Source: Bacillota bacterium (GTDB taxonomy: Bacteria > Bacillota > Clostridia > Clostridiales > Clostridiaceae). From it: DNA of 40,205 bases. Under the pieces are notes generated by a model, which saw only the letters and a list, made by a program, of their open reading frames with translations, did no database searches and was not told where the DNA came from. Below, one piece after another: positions 1-8,415 of this stretch (the first letter of the stretch is position 1; each line of letters starts with the position of its first letter). The stretch spans positions 1 through 40,205 of the forward strand of contig JAEZKY010000132.1 of the NCBI GenBank assembly GCA_023435985.1. Reading direction: 5' to 3'. A program made the translations under genes and the position numbers.

Positions 1-828
1 CATTACTAGGGCAGAAAAAGGTGAAGTAAATATGTCTGCTCTTTCTTTAGGAAGTCCTTTTAATTTAGCTTTTTGATTTATATCTAAACTAAGGACATGA
101 TTATATATTATTTCTACTTCTTCAAATGACATAGTATAATTGTGTAATAAATCTAGAGGATAATTAATGAATTTTTTGTGGATTTTACCTATAGAGCGAG
201 CTGTTCCGCCTATGCCTATTAGGGGGAGAGTTTTGCCATCATTTAGCCAAGGCAGTTTATCGAACTGACTGAAAATATATTTTTTAAATTCAGATATATC
301 ATCCTTATCTTGAGGTATATCAAAAGGAAAACGCTTAGTTAATGGAATTGAACCTAGTGGAAGGCTTATACCATTTAAAATTCTTCTGTTTTTGACTAAA
401 GTGATTTCCATGCTGGAACCGCCGATATCAACAAGAATGGCATCATTGATATCCATGGTAGCTTTTATTGTTATATATCCATATGATGATTCTTCAAGAC
501 CGCTTAATATTCTAATATCAAAATCAAGTTTTTCTTTTACTAAGTTTAATATTTTTGTTTTATTTTTTGCTCTTCTAATTGCTTCAGTAGCTACTACAAT
601 TGTCTCAATAACATTATTTTTTTCGCACAAAATTTTAAAAAATTCTAAGGTGATCAATAATTTTTCGATTCCTTCGTATGACAAATTATCGTTCTTATCA
701 ATATATTGACCTAGTCTAGTCATCCTTTTTTCTTCATCTATTATTTTATAAGAGTTATTTTCATAAATTTCATAAACTAAAACTCTCATAGAATTAGAGC
801 CAATATCAATAACTGCAATATTTTTCAT
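1..828 (-). CDS. ppx: Ppx/GppA family exopolyphosphatase, C-terminus cut by window edge
   Basis: The reverse strand is open from an ATG at 828 through position 1, giving 276 residues with no stop, so the 3' end lies outside the window. The N-terminus MKNIAVIDIGSNSMRVLVYE is the phosphate-binding motif of the ASKHA-fold Ppx/GppA family. Further matches are VVVATEAIRRAKN, a central LVDIGGSSMEI motif and a GIGGTARSIGKI segment. The family releases phosphate from the ends of polyphosphate or hydrolyses pppGpp; which activity applies here cannot be read from the sequence. An AGGAG site sits 8 bases before the ATG. The gene is divergent from ppk1 across 192 bp, so the pair makes and breaks polyphosphate and may share control. 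Confidence 0.9.
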   Translation of the reverse strand, partial: MKNIAVIDIGSNSMRVLVYEIYENNSYKIIDEEKRMTRLGQYIDKNDNLSYEGIEKLLITLEFFKILCEKNNVIETIVVATEAIRRAKNKTKILNLVKEKLDFDIRILSGLEESSYGYITIKATMDINDAILVDIGGSSMEITLVKNRRILNGISLPLGSIPLTKRFPFDIPQDKDDISEFKKYIFSQFDKLPWLNDGKTLPLIGIGGTARSIGKIHKKFINYPLDLLHNYTMSFEEVEIIYNHVLSLDINQKAKLKGLPKERADIFTSPFSALVM

Positions 829-864
829 TTATATTCTCCTTTTATCATAAAATATGCCAAAAAG

Positions 865-903
865 TTAACTTATAAATAATAAAGTGTTAACATATAGTTA
901 ACA
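865..903. promoter_or_regulatory. Candidate PhoP box between ppx and ppk1
   Basis: TTAACT at 865 and TTAACA at 887 and 898 all fall on one 11-bp grid; the slot at 876 is degenerate. PhoP boxes of low-GC Gram-positives are direct TTAACA-like hexamers with 11-bp spacing, so this could be a phosphate-starvation site serving either divergent gene. The repeats are seen directly; PhoP binding is inferred. Confidence 0.45.
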
Positions 904-1020
904 AAAATGTTAGATTATATTAGTATATATTACATTATTCAAAGAGTATTTTAAATACTATAATTACAAATAATTAAATATAATACAAAAAAATTTGCTT
1001 AACGGATAAGGGGAATAATT

Positions 1021-3072
1021 ATGAACAAAATTTATACATATGATAATTATGAGAATTTTTTTAATAGAGAGCTTAGCTGGTTAGAATTTAACCAAAGAGT
1101 TTTAAATGAAGCTAAGGATAATACAAATCCTCTCTTGGAAAGATTAAAATTTTTAGCTATAACTAGTTCTAACTTAGATGAGTTCTTTATGGTGAGAGTT
1201 GGATCGTTATACAGTCAAATTCAAGCCGGATTTGAAGAGAGGGAAGTTTCAGGATTAACCCCTAGTGAACAAATCGAAAAAATATTAGATAAAGTAGGAG
1301 GAATGATAAATGATCAATATCAAACATATGATCATTTATATGATCATTTAGGAAATAAGAAGATAAGAATTTTTACATATGACATGTTAAACGAAGAACA
1401 AATTAATTATGTAAATGATTATTACAAAAATGTACTTTATCCAGTCCTAACTCCAATGGTAATTGATTCAGGAAGACCATTTCCATTGCTATTAAATAAA
1501 ACACTAAATATTGGGGTAATATTAAAAGAAAACAAAAGTGAGCATGAAGTATTTGCGACAATTCAGGTGCCATCTGTATTAGATAGATTGGTGCGGATTC
1601 CAGGAAGTGAAGGGGAAAATTTTATACTATTGGAGGATGTAATAAAGAATCATTTAAGCGAATTATTTGGCTTCAAAGTATTGACAACAGCCTGCTATAG
1701 AATAACAAAAAATGCTGACTTAAGTTTAAATGAAGAAGGTGCAGAAGATTTACTTGAGACTATAGAAGAATCATTAAAACAAAGAAGATGGGGGCTTGCA
1801 GTTAGATTAGAAATTGAAGATACTCATGATAATAGAGTTATAAGTAAGTTAGAGCAGGAATTTGAAATTACAAGTAATCAAATATTCCCAATAAGAGGGC
1901 CTATTGATTTAACCTTTATTAATAAATTATATAGTATAAAAGGATATAATGAACTTAAATTTGAACAGCTAAAGAGTTTGCCAGTTAAAGAATTTCAAGG
2001 CTGTGATATGTTTCAAGCAATGAGTAAAAAAGATATATTTTTACATCATCCTTATGAAAGTTTTTCTACAGTTGTAAAGCTAGTGGAAGCTGCTGCACAA
2101 GATGAAAAGGTACTAGCTATAAAACAAACTCTATATAGAGTAAGTGGTAATTCTCCAATTATTGCAGCTCTTTCAAAGGCTGCAGAAAATGGTAAACAAG
2201 TTACTGTATTAGTTGAACTTAAAGCACGATTTGATGAAGAAAACAATATTCATTGGGCTAGGCAGCTTGAAAAAGCAGGATGTCATGTTATTTACGGAGT
2301 AATAGGTCTCAAAACCCATAGTAAAATATTACTTATAGTTAGACAGGAAAAGAAAGGCATAAAGAGATATGTCCATTTGGGAACTGGAAATTATAATGAT
2401 GTGACTGCAAAATTCTATACAGATATAGGTCTTTTAACATCAAAATCAGAATATGGAGAAGATGCGTCTGTAATTTTTAATATGCTTTCAGGATATTTTA
2501 AGCCAGAAAATATGAGCAAAATTACTATTGCACCGTATGGATTAAGAAAGAAATTAGAATACTTGGTAGAAAGAGAAACAGAGCATGCTAAGAATGGTAA
2601 ACATGCTAAAATAATTGCTAAAATGAATTCCTTAGTGGATAAAAAACTTATGATAGCTTTATATAAAGCCTCAGAAGCAGGTGTTAAAGTGGAACTTATA
2701 GTTAGAGGGATTTGCTGTTTAAAACCTGGGATTAAAGGATTAAGCGAAAATATAACGGTTAGAAGCATAGTAGGACGTTATTTAGAACATAGCAGGATAT
2801 ATTACTTTCACAATGAAGGTAAAGAGGATATTTATATATCAAGTGCTGATTGGATGTATAGAAACTTAGATAAAAGAGTTGAAACTATGACAATAATTGA
2901 GGATACAACTATAAAGAAAGAACTTAAAGAAATGTTGGGGATGTATATAAGAGATAATGTTAAAAGCAGAATCTTACTTTCAGATGGATCTTATACAAAG
3001 GTGGAGGCAGAAGGCAAAAATGTTAATGCTCAAGAGGACATGATAGAGTTATGTAAGAAGTTCAATAAATAA
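1021..3072 (+). CDS. ppk1: Polyphosphate kinase 1
   Basis: The 683-residue protein has the usual PPK1 length. It makes polyphosphate from ATP reversibly, through a phosphohistidine. The N-terminal domain starts with NRELSWLEFNQRVLNEA, typical of the family. The two catalytic-domain histidines are present: His433 in GLKTHSKILL and His452 in YVHLGTGNYND, matching His435 and His454 of the E. coli enzyme. The C-terminal domain carries ISSADWMYRNLDKRVE. The start is ATG 1021, with AAGGGG about 6 bases upstream. It is divergent from ppx, and a TTAACA repeat array lies in the shared spacer. Confidence 0.97.
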   Translation: MNKIYTYDNYENFFNRELSWLEFNQRVLNEAKDNTNPLLERLKFLAITSSNLDEFFMVRVGSLYSQIQAGFEEREVSGLTPSEQIEKILDKVGGMINDQYQTYDHLYDHLGNKKIRIFTYDMLNEEQINYVNDYYKNVLYPVLTPMVIDSGRPFPLLLNKTLNIGVILKENKSEHEVFATIQVPSVLDRLVRIPGSEGENFILLEDVIKNHLSELFGFKVLTTACYRITKNADLSLNEEGAEDLLETIEESLKQRRWGLAVRLEIEDTHDNRVISKLEQEFEITSNQIFPIRGPIDLTFINKLYSIKGYNELKFEQLKSLPVKEFQGCDMFQAMSKKDIFLHHPYESFSTVVKLVEAAAQDEKVLAIKQTLYRVSGNSPIIAALSKAAENGKQVTVLVELKARFDEENNIHWARQLEKAGCHVIYGVIGLKTHSKILLIVRQEKKGIKRYVHLGTGNYNDVTAKFYTDIGLLTSKSEYGEDASVIFNMLSGYFKPENMSKITIAPYGLRKKLEYLVERETEHAKNGKHAKIIAKMNSLVDKKLMIALYKASEAGVKVELIVRGICCLKPGIKGLSENITVRSIVGRYLEHSRIYYFHNEGKEDIYISSADWMYRNLDKRVETMTIIEDTTIKKELKEMLGMYIRDNVKSRILLSDGSYTKVEAEGKNVNAQEDMIELCKKFNK

Positions 3073-3183
3073 ATATACATGTTTATTTAAAGATAACGAA
3101 TGATAAAGCTTTGGTATGTACTTATTTAAGGCTTTGTTATTAGAAATTAATTTATGATAAATAAATATACATGATTAGACAAT

Positions 3184-3220
3184 GAGTTCCAATTAAGTGT
3201 TGATTAATTGGAACTCAACT
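3184..3220 (+). terminator. Hairpin in the ppk1 downstream spacer
   Basis: A perfect 12-bp stem (3184-3195 with 3205-3216) has a 9-base loop. The U-run after it is poor, so it is either a weak terminator or a 3'-end stabiliser. The rest of the spacer 3073-3418 is non-coding; a short motif AATAAATATACATG occurs twice in it (about 3066 and 3160). Confidence 0.4.
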
Positions 3221-3418
3221 TAATTAAAAATAATTTCATAAACTTTGCATTTATAGGATTTTGACTAATGTATTGATTGAAAATAAATTGATTCTTATTA
3301 TAATATAAATTAGAAATTTGGTCTTAAGAATTTAAAATTTAAACCGATATTAAATTATAGGAATATGAACTATGACGACATTAAAATCTTACATAAAATA
3401 TTCTAGGAGATGATAAGA

Positions 3419-3997
3419 ATGAAAAGAAATAAATTAAGAATTCTACTTTTTACAACAATAGCTATTTTAGCTCAAGGTGTTTGTGCTTATGCAGCAAGCT
3501 CATCAACAAGTAGTAATAATAAACAATATAGTCAGGATGAATTAGATAATATGACTCCTGGATGGGATACAGATGACATAGATAAGAGTACTTATAAGGT
3601 GGACTCATATAAAAATTCATTTTCAGATGAACAAACGGAAGACTCTACTACTAAAAAGGATAGTAGTAACTCTAATTCTTCTTCTTCCACAACGAATTCA
3701 ACCGTAGATTCAAATTTGGGAAATGTCATTGTAAGCACTTCACCAAGTACAGGGATTCAAGGAGACTTTTGGGGAAAAACTAAAGATAGTAAATGGATAC
3801 TTATTAAACAAGGAAGCCCAGCAACTGGATGGCAAAGTGTAAGAGGAAAGTGGTATTACATGGATGCTGATGGGGTAATGCAAACTGGATGGATAAATGA
3901 TGGAACAACATGGTATTATTTGTATGCTGATGGTTCTATGGCATATAATACATATGTAGATGGGTATTATCTAGGAGGGGATGGAGCTATGCTTTAA
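3419..3997 (+). CDS. Secreted protein with C-terminal choline-binding-type (CW) repeats
   Basis: ATG 3419 is preferred over the in-frame ATG 3410 because AGGAG (3405-3409) then lies 9 bases away; the product has 192 residues. It opens with a signal peptide (KRNK, hydrophobic core, cleavage near AYA-A). A Ser/Thr/Asn-rich linker follows (about residues 75-100). The C-terminal third holds about three aromatic-glycine repeats of the CW_binding_1 type, e.g. GWQSVRGKWYYMDADGVMQ and GWINDGTTWYYLYADGSM. Such repeats anchor proteins to choline or other teichoic-acid groups in the wall. There is no enzymatic domain, so the role is unknown. It precedes the cellulosome genes but is separated from them by a strong terminator. 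A broken relative lies at 31755. Confidence 0.8.
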   Translation: MKRNKLRILLFTTIAILAQGVCAYAASSSTSSNNKQYSQDELDNMTPGWDTDDIDKSTYKVDSYKNSFSDEQTEDSTTKKDSSNSNSSSSTTNSTVDSNLGNVIVSTSPSTGIQGDFWGKTKDSKWILIKQGSPATGWQSVRGKWYYMDADGVMQTGWINDGTTWYYLYADGSMAYNTYVDGYYLGGDGAML

Positions 3998-4139
3998 AAC
4001 AAAAGTTACATAGCTTTCTTTAGTTGGATGTTTTTAGTCAATTCTATTATACTTAAAAAGGTGTTTCTTTGTTTAATTTATTGGAAATAGATGCTTTCCC
4101 ACCGATATTTATCTGCAAAATTTGAGAATATAATGTTTG

Positions 4140-4185
4140 ATTCGCATTTAAAGTTGAAAAAGACTTGAAATGCGAATTTTTTTTA
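4140..4185 (+). terminator. Intrinsic terminator
   Basis: The perfect inverted repeat ATTCGCATTT (4140-4149) / AAATGCGAAT (4168-4177) is followed by a T-run. It ends the transcript of the CW-repeat gene about 140 bp downstream of its stop. Confidence 0.8.
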
Positions 4186-4576
4186 TTATATATATTGAAA
4201 TTGCTAATTATAAACTGTGCATTGCAAATTGCAACACATATATATAAGTTCTAATTGATTCTATACATTTAGGTTACTTTATACCACAAAATAAGAGTTG
4301 TAAATAATTCATAAAAAGTTTATTAAGAAAAAATATCAACTACATAAAAAAACATAATTTTAACATAAACGTAAATTCAGATAAAAAGAACTAGTTGTAT
4401 GACCATAAAAAGGGTAATACATGAAAAATGGAAGAAAAATGGTAAAAAATATGAGACAATATATAAGAAAACATTGTTAGGCAATGTGGATATACAAGGA
4501 AGTGAAAAGTTAAGATGTAAGATTAAAATTAAATCTAAACAGTATCAATAATTAAGAATTAGAAAGGATGATTTTT
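4186..4576 (+). promoter_or_regulatory. Long upstream region of the scaffoldin gene
   Basis: About 390 bp of very AT-rich DNA without a gene. It should contain the scaffoldin promoter, but no convincing -35/-10 pair stands out. A short hairpin, ACATTG / CAATGT with loop TTAGG (4471-4487), lies about 90 bases before the start codon and would be in a 5' leader. No riboswitch consensus was recognised. Confidence 0.4.
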
Positions 4577-5818
4577 ATGAAAAAATTAAAACTTCTTACT
4601 ACTCTTCTTGCCATTGCAGCAGTTTCAGCAAGTTTGTACACTTTACCAATATCGGCAGCTACTTCACAAGTAAATCTAAGTTTATCAAATGTAACAACTA
4701 GCAGTTCTACAAATGTTTTGGGTTCAACTTTCCAAATCACTAATACAGGAAGTGAGTCAATAAACCTATCTGATTTAAAAATTAGATACTATTATACAGA
4801 AGATGGAACACAAGATCAAAATTTTAATTGCTATTATTCAGCAGTAAGCAATCCGAGCAAAGACATTACTGGAAAGATAAAAGGGACTTTTGGAAAGATG
4901 GATAATCCTACAGCTACTGCTGATACTTATTTTGAAATATCTTTCAGCAGTGATTCAGGAACTATCGCAGCTGGAGGAACAGTATCAGTTCAAGCAGCAG
5001 TAAATAAAAGTGATTGGTCAAATTATGATCAAACCAATGATTATTCATTCAATAACAGCAAGGATATCGTAGTTTATTCGGGAAGTAATGTGATATGGGG
5101 AATAGCTCCATCAGGGACATCAGCTGTAACCGATTCAAAATTAGATAAAACTGAAGTAAAGCTTGATAAAGATAGTATATCTGATGTGACTGTAAACATG
5201 GAGTTAAATGGAAATGAATTTGAAGGAATTAGTGGATTAAAAGAAGGAACAGATTACATTGTTAAAGACACAGCAGTTACAATTGCTAAATCTTATCTTG
5301 AAGCTTTACCAGTAGGGGACACAGATCTAACATTCAATTTTAACCAAGGAAATCCTCAAAAGTTGAAAATAAGTATTAATCAAAATACTGAATTAAGTGC
5401 ATCCATTGGACAAGTGGAGGGAAGTGCAGGTGATACAATAACGCTTCCAGTTACATTAAAAGGAACTCCAAGTGCAGGAATAGCTGATTTTGGATATAGA
5501 ATTAAATACGATCCAAATTTAGTTGAAATAGTTAGTGTAGAACCAGGTGATGCAATTACAGACAAAGAGAATAATTTTGTATCGAAGGTGATCACAGATA
5601 AAAATTTAATCTCAGTATTATTTATTGATAGTGCATTAAATGATACAGAAACTATAAAAGATGGAGGAGAATTAACTAAAATAACCTTAAAAATAAAAGA
5701 TACTGCTGCAAAAGGTACTGCTTCCATCGACTTCAATGATGATGATCATTCTTTCTATGATGTTAACGGGAATGAGTTAAAGGTTGACTTTGCAAGTGGA
5801 AGATTAACAGTTAAGTAG
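4577..5818 (+). CDS. Mini-scaffoldin: CBM3 - X2 - single type-I cohesin
   Basis: ATG 4577 is chosen over ATG 4568 because AAAGG (4563-4567) is then well spaced; the product has 413 residues. Order: signal peptide 1-28 (cleavage near ISAA), CBM3 about 29-178 (LKIRYYYTEDGTQDQNF, SDWSNYDQTNDYSF), X2 immunoglobulin-like module about 185-268 (LDKTEVKLDKDSISDV, EGTDYIVKDTAVTI), cohesin about 272-413 (IGQVEGSAGDTITLPVTLKG, GIADFGYRIKYDPNLVEI). The family binds cellulose through the CBM and enzyme dockerins through cohesins. Only one cohesin is present, against several in known scaffoldins, and the protein ends right after it, so it can hold one enzyme at a time. It is likely co-transcribed with the GH48 gene, with a stem-loop between them. 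Confidence 0.92.
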   Translation: MKKLKLLTTLLAIAAVSASLYTLPISAATSQVNLSLSNVTTSSSTNVLGSTFQITNTGSESINLSDLKIRYYYTEDGTQDQNFNCYYSAVSNPSKDITGKIKGTFGKMDNPTATADTYFEISFSSDSGTIAAGGTVSVQAAVNKSDWSNYDQTNDYSFNNSKDIVVYSGSNVIWGIAPSGTSAVTDSKLDKTEVKLDKDSISDVTVNMELNGNEFEGISGLKEGTDYIVKDTAVTIAKSYLEALPVGDTDLTFNFNQGNPQKLKISINQNTELSASIGQVEGSAGDTITLPVTLKGTPSAGIADFGYRIKYDPNLVEIVSVEPGDAITDKENNFVSKVITDKNLISVLFIDSALNDTETIKDGGELTKITLKIKDTAAKGTASIDFNDDDHSFYDVNGNELKVDFASGRLTVK

Positions 5819-5820
5819 AC

Positions 5821-5854
5821 TTAACTTAATAGTTTTATATGAACATTAAGTTAA
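5821..5854 (+). other. Intercistronic stem-loop between scaffoldin and GH48 genes
   Basis: TTAACTTAAT (5821-5830) pairs perfectly with ATTAAGTTAA (5845-5854) around a 14-base loop. No U-run follows, so it is more likely an mRNA processing or stability element than a terminator. It starts 2 bases after the scaffoldin stop. Confidence 0.5.
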
Positions 5855-5927
5855 AGCATATTGATTAATTTTAGCCATTTAAATATTAATTGATACAAAA
5901 TATAAATTATAATAGGGGGAATTTGTG

Positions 5928-8138
5928 ATGATAAAAACAAAGATAAAAATTATATTTGCATCAGTGTTATGCGCAGCGATGTGTTTTTCACCTGTACTAA
6001 ATACTGCAGCGCAGGCAGCCGCAGCTGATAATACTACAGCAGCTGTCAATGATGAGTATCAGCAGCGTTTCCTAACTATGTGGGGAAAAATTCATGATTC
6101 TAAAAACGGATATTTCAAAAATATTACTGAAGATGGACAGACATTAAAGGTGCCATATCATTCGGTTGAAACAATGATGTGTGAAGCACCTGATTATGGA
6201 CATGAGACTACCAGTGAAGCGTATAGCTATTACATGTGGCTTGAAGCCATGTATGGAAAATTTTCAGGCAACTGGTCAGAGTTTGAAAAAGCTTGGGATT
6301 CTGCAGATAAATATATTATTCCTCATGGGTTAGATCAAGCAGGCATGGATAAATATAATCCTAGCAGTCCAGCTACTCTTGCTAATGAATATCCAACCCC
6401 AGATAAGTATCCAAGTAAATTACAATTTGGTGCGCCTGTTGGAACAGATCCAATTAGTAATGAGTTAAAGAACGCTTATGGTTCAAGTGAAATGTATGGT
6501 ATGCACTGGCTTCTAGATGTAGATAATTGGTATGGATATGGTAATCGTGGAGATGGAAGCAGTACTGCACCATCATATATTAATACTTTCCAAAGAGGCC
6601 CAGAGGAATCAGTATGGGAAACAGTTCCACAGCCATCTTATGAAACCTTTAAATGGGGAGGCAAAAATGGATATTTAGATCTATTCACAGGAGATAACTC
6701 TTATTCAAAACAATGGCGTTATACTGATGCACCAGATGCAGATTCACGTGCCATTCAGGCAACTTATTGGGCTGATGAATGGGCAAAGGCTCAAGGAAAA
6801 GATGTAAGCAAGGATGTAAGTAAAGCATCAAAAATGGGAGATTACTTAAGATATTCTATGTTTGATAAGTACTTCAAACCAATTGGAATAGGTACAGGTA
6901 GCCCATCAAGTACTAGTGAGCATTACTTATTATCATGGTATTATGCTTGGGGGGGTGCAGCAGATGGCACTTGGTCTTGGAAGATTGGAAGCAGTCATAA
7001 CCATTTTGGATATCAAAATCCATTAGCAGCATGGGTAATGTCCAAGGATAGCGATTTTAAACCTAAATCAGCAAATGGTCAAACAGATTGGTCAAAGAGT
7101 TTGGATCGTCAGTTGGAATTCTATCAATGGTTGCAGTCTTCAGAAGGAGCTATAGCAGGTGGTGCTACAAATTCACTTATGACAGATGCTGGAAGTTATC
7201 AATCTTATCCTTCTGGTACACCAACCTTCTATGGAATGGCCTATGACTGGCAGCCAGTATATCATGATCCACCAAGCAATAATTGGTTTGGAATGCAGGT
7301 TTGGTCAATGCAGCGTGTTGCTCAATATTATTATAAAACCGGGGATAAGAGAGCACAGGCAGTTCTTGATAAATGGGTTAAATGGGTTAAGAGTGTAGTT
7401 AAACTTAATACTGATGGTACTTATTTAATACCAAGTAATTTATCATGGTCAGGACAGCCAGATACATGGAATGGAACTTACACAGGAAATTCAAAACTTC
7501 ATGTAACTGTAAAAGATTATACAGCAGATATTGGACCATCTTCATCTTTAGCTAATACCTTATTGTATTATGCAGCAGGAACCAATAAATACTCAACTTA
7601 TGATGGAGATTCCACAAAACTTGCAAAAGAGATATTAGATCGTATGTGGAATAATTATCAAGATGATAAAGGATTGTCAGTAACCGAAAAGACTGATTTT
7701 AGCAGAATGTTTGATCAAGAAATATATATACCAGATGGCTGGTCTGGAAAGATGCCAAATGGGGATGAGATTAAGCCAGGTGTGAAATTTATAGATATTC
7801 GATCTAAGTATAAGAATGATCCTGATTATGCAAAGGTAGAAGCGGATTATGAAGCAGGAAAAAGTTCAGAATTCAACTATCACCGTTTTTGGCAGCAAGC
7901 AGAAGCCGCTATAGCTAATGGAACTTACTCAATTCTATCAAAGGAATTGCCAGCAGAAGGTGAGCTGATAGGAGATGTAAATGGTGATAATGTTGTTGAT
8001 GAAAACGATTATGATGCGTTAAAATCTTATCTTTTAGATTCAAGTACTGAGATAAAAACTGGAAATGCAGATTTAAATAAAGATGGCAGAATAAATACAG
8101 AAGATCTATTTGAATTAAAGAAAATGATTACAAAATAG
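5928..8138 (+). CDS. Cellulosomal GH48 cellobiohydrolase with C-terminal dockerin
   Basis: The start is ATG 5928, 7 bases after AGGGGGA, rather than GTG 5925. The 736-residue secreted enzyme has a signal peptide (about 1-30) and a GH48 catalytic domain (about 41-670) with family blocks such as EYQQRFLTMWGKIHD and CEAPDYGHETTSEAYSYY, which carries the catalytic acid Glu. The C-terminal type-I dockerin (about 682-736) has two calcium loops, GDVNGDNVVDENDYD and ADLNKDGRINTEDLF. GH48 enzymes are processive exocellulases and usually the main cellulosomal enzyme. The gene follows the scaffoldin by about 110 bp and is its obvious partner. Residues 10/11 of the dockerin segments are E-N and T-E. Confidence 0.96.
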   Translation: MIKTKIKIIFASVLCAAMCFSPVLNTAAQAAAADNTTAAVNDEYQQRFLTMWGKIHDSKNGYFKNITEDGQTLKVPYHSVETMMCEAPDYGHETTSEAYSYYMWLEAMYGKFSGNWSEFEKAWDSADKYIIPHGLDQAGMDKYNPSSPATLANEYPTPDKYPSKLQFGAPVGTDPISNELKNAYGSSEMYGMHWLLDVDNWYGYGNRGDGSSTAPSYINTFQRGPEESVWETVPQPSYETFKWGGKNGYLDLFTGDNSYSKQWRYTDAPDADSRAIQATYWADEWAKAQGKDVSKDVSKASKMGDYLRYSMFDKYFKPIGIGTGSPSSTSEHYLLSWYYAWGGAADGTWSWKIGSSHNHFGYQNPLAAWVMSKDSDFKPKSANGQTDWSKSLDRQLEFYQWLQSSEGAIAGGATNSLMTDAGSYQSYPSGTPTFYGMAYDWQPVYHDPPSNNWFGMQVWSMQRVAQYYYKTGDKRAQAVLDKWVKWVKSVVKLNTDGTYLIPSNLSWSGQPDTWNGTYTGNSKLHVTVKDYTADIGPSSSLANTLLYYAAGTNKYSTYDGDSTKLAKEILDRMWNNYQDDKGLSVTEKTDFSRMFDQEIYIPDGWSGKMPNGDEIKPGVKFIDIRSKYKNDPDYAKVEADYEAGKSSEFNYHRFWQQAEAAIANGTYSILSKELPAEGELIGDVNGDNVVDENDYDALKSYLLDSSTEIKTGNADLNKDGRINTEDLFELKKMITK

Positions 8139-8213
8139 ATTAATGCCTTAAAGCTTGATCAATATTAAAGTCTTTATAGAAAGTTAAGTAAGTACTATCT
8201 TCATAATATAATT

Positions 8214-8253
8214 AAAATACTCTTGACCGTTAATTGATCAAGGGTATTTTATC
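8214..8253 (+). terminator. Intrinsic terminator after GH48 gene
   Basis: AAAATACTCTTGA (8214-8226) pairs with TCAAGGGTATTTT (8238-8250) with one G-U pair; the T-run is part of the right arm. It separates the scaffoldin-GH48 unit from the GH9 gene, which should therefore have its own promoter in 8254-8400. Confidence 0.75.
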
Positions 8254-8415
8254 ATAAAAACTATATTAATAGAAAATGTAAGGGGATACAAATATGGCTT
8301 AAAGGATGGCTTAGTATAAAAATGGGGGAGGTTATATAATTCTAAATTAAGAAAATGAAGAAAGATAAAGATTGTAATAATAAAAGTAAAAATGCTGTAG
8401 GAGGAGGAAAACATT

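Noticed and set aside
392..709. Forward-strand open frame of 105 codons
   Set aside because: It is a shadow of the ppx gene on the reverse strand, which matches a known family; no ribosome site.
4186..4576. Possible c-di-GMP or other riboswitch ahead of the scaffoldin gene
   Set aside because: None of the conserved core sequences could be found; only a short hairpin is present.
7186..7398. 70-codon frame inside the GH48 gene
   Set aside because: Shadow in another frame of a well-supported cellulase.
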